Shown here one piece after another: positions 19,536 through 22,500 of a DNA stretch of 22,500 nucleotides. The notes beneath the pieces are model-generated. The model searched no databases. It had not been told where the DNA came from and worked only from the letters and a program-made list of their open reading frames with translations. Position numbers and translations under genes: made by a program. The stretch lies in the NCBI GenBank assembly GCA_016946835.1, contig JACVTC010000096.1, positions 282,501 through 305,000 of the forward strand, read 5' to 3'. The stretch is from Neocallimastix lanati (nom. inval.). Lineage: Eukaryota; Neocallimastigomycota; Neocallimastigomycetes; Neocallimastigales; Neocallimastigaceae. How positions within the stretch are numbered: position 1 is the stretch's first letter; each line of letters opens with the position of its first letter.

Positions 19536-19962
19536 ATTTAAATCATTTTTTAATAACAAAAGGAATATATGAAATTCTATAATGGTTTCTCCTCCCTTTT
19601 TTTTTTTTGTTTTTTTTCTATTAATTCAGTATTACTATATTAATCATGACTTTGTATACATGAAAAAAAATACAAATTATACATAATAATATGATGGTAT
19701 ATGCAATGAAAAAAATTTTTTTTATTCAAAAATAAAGCATTATTAGTAAACAACGTGAACAGAATATTAAAAATAAAAAAAAAAAAAGTGAAAAGTGATT
19801 ATTATAGAAAGAACAACTAATATATTGATAACAATAACAACTTTTAATAAATAAAAACAATATTTATTATAATTTTTATTTTCATTCAATATCCAATAAA
19901 TAAAAATAAAATGAAAATGAAAAATTTTAATAAATATTCAAAATTCAAAATATATAAATAAT

Positions 19963-20001
<39 letters not shown>

Positions 20002-20643
20002 TAAACAATCGTTTCAAAAAAAAAAAAAAAAAAAATTAATAAAATATATATTACACATAAAAACATCAAAATATAAATATAAATATTTAAATTTTACAAT
20101 AAAAGAAAAATAATACGGTGTACTAATATATGTTTATAGTTTATGTTTATAATTTATTATTATAATTATCGTTGTTTTTATTATTATTGTTTAATGGTAT
20201 TAATGGCATAATTTTTTTTTGGGAAGCATTTTTTTTTAAAATTATTTTCAATACAACCTATATAATATTTTATATACATATTATATATTTAATTTAAAGG
20301 TATGTTTTATGTTTTATTAATAATTCTTGAAGAAATATTAATATATGTATAAAATATATATATATATATTATTATAATTTTAGTTTCTTAACGTTTATTT
20401 TATTTTTGTACTTTATATATATAAATAAAAAAAAAAAAAAAAAAAAAAAAAGGAAAATTGATAAATTAAAGTTTATTATTATTTTATTAAAAAAAAATTT
20501 TTTTTTTATAATGAATGGTTTAAAAAATAATTTATGGTATTATTAAAAGATTAATTATTTAATATTAAAGTAGTAAAGTAAGTAGTAGAAGGAATAGTAA
20601 AATAATTTTAAGATTCATGGATAAGAGATTTACATGTTATAAT

Positions 20644-20683
20644 AAATAATTAAATAATTAAATAATTAAATAATTAAATAATT
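20644..20683. repeat. (AAATAATT)5
   Basis: Five perfect 8-bp tandem units, followed by an AAT microsatellite to about 20720. Confidence 0.9.
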
Positions 20684-20848
20684 AAAATAAATAATAATAA
20701 TAATAATAAATAATAATAATTTTATATTTATTTAATAATCAAAATTATTTTGAATTATTAAAAAAAAAAATTGAAAAAGTAAATTTATGATTTTTAAAAA
20801 TTTAAGATTAATAGGGTTTTATCGTTAATTGAATACATAATAAATAAT

Positions 20849-20849
<1 letters not shown>

Positions 20850-20901
<52 letters not shown>
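20850..20901. repeat. Poly-A tract (52 A)
   Basis: The longest uninterrupted homopolymer in the window. A second run of about 33 A lies at 21018-21050. Confidence 0.95.
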
Positions 20902-20903
<2 letters not shown>

Positions 20904-20992
20904 AAAATTAAAATTAAAAAAAAAAAAAAATTGAGAATTAAAAAGAAATATTGATAATAGAGAGTAGTTAGTAGTTGTAAGTAGAATAAATC

Positions 20993-21016
20993 AAATGAAT
21001 CTTCAAATGAATCTTC
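20993..21016. repeat. Direct 12-bp duplication AAATGAATCTTC
   Basis: Two exact adjacent copies in a locally non-AT patch, next to the 33-A run. Confidence 0.9.
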
Positions 21017-21017
21017 G

Positions 21018-21051
<34 letters not shown>

Positions 21052-21336
21052 AGCAGTATAGTACATAACATACATAAGAAAAAAAAAAATTAAATTAAAA
21101 TAAATAATAAAATTTATTAGTATTTACATTTTTGTTTAGCTAATTATTAAAAAATTAAAAAGAAATAAAATTATATATATATATATATATATATGAATGT
21201 ATTTTATTTTATCTTTAATAATACTTGTGTATCTTAATCATTTTAATATATATATATTATAAAACTTTTTTTTTTTTTTAAATTCAAAATAATAAATTTT
21301 ATATAATAAAAAGTAAAATAATAATAATAATAATAA

Positions 21337-21367
<31 letters not shown>

Positions 21368-21791
21368 GAAATTAAGATTTATTAAATAAACTTGGATGAT
21401 TATAAAAATACTTTAACAGTAAACAAAATATAGGATTGAAAATTTTAAATTTTATTATATTAACTATATATTTATTTATTATGATATAGAATTAAAAAGA
21501 TTTATAAATTTATTAAGAAAAGAAAAATAAAATAAAAAATAAAAGTAAAATAAAATTAAATAAAAGAAAGAAAAAAAATAAGGTTATGATTAATATATAA
21601 ATAAAGTCATAATAATTATTAATAATAGTTTAATAGAAAAAAAAATAGAAATAATAAATGTTATAATAATTTTAAAAGAATATTATTTTTTAAAATTTAA
21701 ATATTATTTTATAATATTAATAAAATTAAAGTTTTTATGAATGTGAAATAGAAAGCAAAACAAAAATATATATATATATATATATACATAT

Positions 21792-21829
21792 AAAAATTGT
21801 TATTGGTATATATACCAATAACAATTTTT
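21792..21829. repeat. Perfect 38-bp palindrome
   Basis: The left half AAAAATTGTTATTGGTATA (21792-21810) is followed directly by its exact reverse complement (21811-21829), with no spacer. It is followed by more T and preceded by a TA run at about 21767-21786. It lies about 400 bp upstream of the ATG at 22231. Confidence 0.95.
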
Positions 21830-22086
21830 TTTTTTATAACAAAATGATTATAAATATTAACAATAAACTTTAGAATCTTTAAAAATTAAATTATCCAATG
21901 ATAAAGAATATTTAATATAGTTTTAAGATTTTTACTACGAAATAAAAACTAGTTTTTTTTTTATTTTATTTTATTTTTTTTTTTTATAAATATATAATTT
22001 ATTAAGAATAATAATATAAATAATAAATATAAGAAGAAATTATACTTATTAACTTTTTTAATCAAAATAGAATATAAAAAAAAAAT

Positions 22087-22128
22087 AAAAAATAAAAAAT
22101 AAAAAATAAAAAATAAAAAATAAAAAAT
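22087..22128. repeat. (AAAAAAT)6 and neighbouring GATA repeats
   Basis: Six perfect AAAAAAT heptamers, followed by AGAAAT units and GATA-type tetranucleotides at about 22150-22176. All lie in the probable 5' leader or promoter of the gene starting at 22231. Confidence 0.9.
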
Positions 22129-22191
22129 AAATAGAAATAGAAATAGAAAAGATAGATAGATTGATAGATAGATAGACAGAGAGTGTAATAG

Positions 22192-22227
<36 letters not shown>

Positions 22228-22230
22228 AAA

Positions 22231-22485
22231 ATGAGTGTCGGTATTGGTAATCTTTATTCATCAGAAATCGAAAATGGAATTAATAATAATAAGGAACTGA
22301 ATCAAAGTAATTTGGTTTATTCATCATCCTTAGAAACAGATAATCAAAAAGATGATATTTCCTTACCAAATTTAATAAAAGATGAATTATTGGAATTGAG
22401 TTTTGTGGCTCGAGAATTATCTACAAAATTATCTCCATCCAATGATAGTAATAATATTTTAATGAAACAAGTATCTGAAATATTG
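22231..22485 (+). CDS. Unrecognised protein, first exon only (85 codons), runs off the right edge
   Basis: ATG at 22231 follows a long A run. The frame gives MSVGIGNLYSSEIENGINNN, a polar Asn/Ser/Asp-rich stretch to about residue 45, then a more helical, leucine-rich segment (DELLELSFVARELSTKL, residues 51-67, then NILMKQVSEIL, 75-85). Codon use and complexity are like the other real exons. I end the exon at 22485 because GTAAGT follows directly and in phase 0; the frame is also open to 22500, so the donor is an inference. There is no signal peptide or catalytic motif. The leucine-spaced helices suggest the start of a coiled coil, but 85 residues are too few to name a family. Confidence 0.75.
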
Positions 22486-22500
22486 GTAAGTACACAATAT

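Larger units (their letters stand above)
19536..22230. other. Spacer between NEDD8 and the rightmost gene
   Basis: The left end is the NEDD8 3' flank, with an AATAAA-type signal near 19732. The rest is AT microsatellite and homopolymer sequence, the perfect palindrome at 21792-21829 and several tandem arrays listed separately. The purine-rich patch at about 20930-21070 is the only stretch of moderate complexity. No gene is visible on either strand. Confidence 0.7.

Noticed and set aside
1-22500. tRNA or rRNA genes, transposons
   Set aside because: No cloverleaf with a GGTTCGA-type T arm, no rRNA signature, and no transposase, reverse-transcriptase or long terminal repeats were seen on either strand by eye; a covariance-model scan could still find a divergent tRNA.

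Overview
The window is nuclear DNA of an intron-rich eukaryote with extreme A+T content. Long homopolymer A/T runs, TTA/TAA microsatellites and AT-only spacers fill everything outside the exons, and the exons stand out as islands of higher G+C. The NEDD8 and OST48 proteins, the many GT-AG introns (about 110-890 nt) and this base composition fit an early-diverging fungus best, most probably an anaerobic gut fungus (Neocallimastigomycota). That placement is an inference, not something the sequence proves. Every gene recovered uses the standard genetic code.

Layout, left to right. (1) 170-1362, minus: the 5' half of the oligosaccharyltransferase subunit OST48/WBP1, with three exons visible and the 3' part beyond the left edge. 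(2) 1363-4139: gene-poor DNA with faint coding-like patches on the plus strand. (3) 4140-4583, minus: a two-exon gene for an 89-residue acidic coiled-coil protein I cannot assign. (4) 4584-6992: AT-rich spacer with a cluster of hairpins (5556-5880) and a decayed coding relic near 5290-5440. (5) 6993-14063, minus: a nine-exon gene for a 1452-residue RasGAP. Its joined exons sum to exactly 1453 codons including the stop. The catalytic domain is split by an insert of roughly 830 low-complexity residues that carries 17 tandem KEDD units. (6) 14064-18080: a 4 kb divergent spacer with a palindrome and a 600 bp heptamer minisatellite. (7) 18081-19535, plus: a complete six-exon NEDD8/Rub1 gene whose precursor ends in GGF. 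(8) 19536-22230: spacer with a perfect 38 bp palindrome and several microsatellites. (9) 22231 onward, plus: the first exon of an unrecognised gene running off the right edge.

These are unlinked housekeeping and signalling genes: ER N-glycosylation, Ras inactivation and cullin neddylation. They do not form an operon or cluster. The most unusual item is the RasGAP. Its arginine-finger segment lies on a 43-nt exon, and its GAP fold would have to assemble around a giant disordered insert. I found no tRNA, rRNA, CRISPR array or recognisable transposon.
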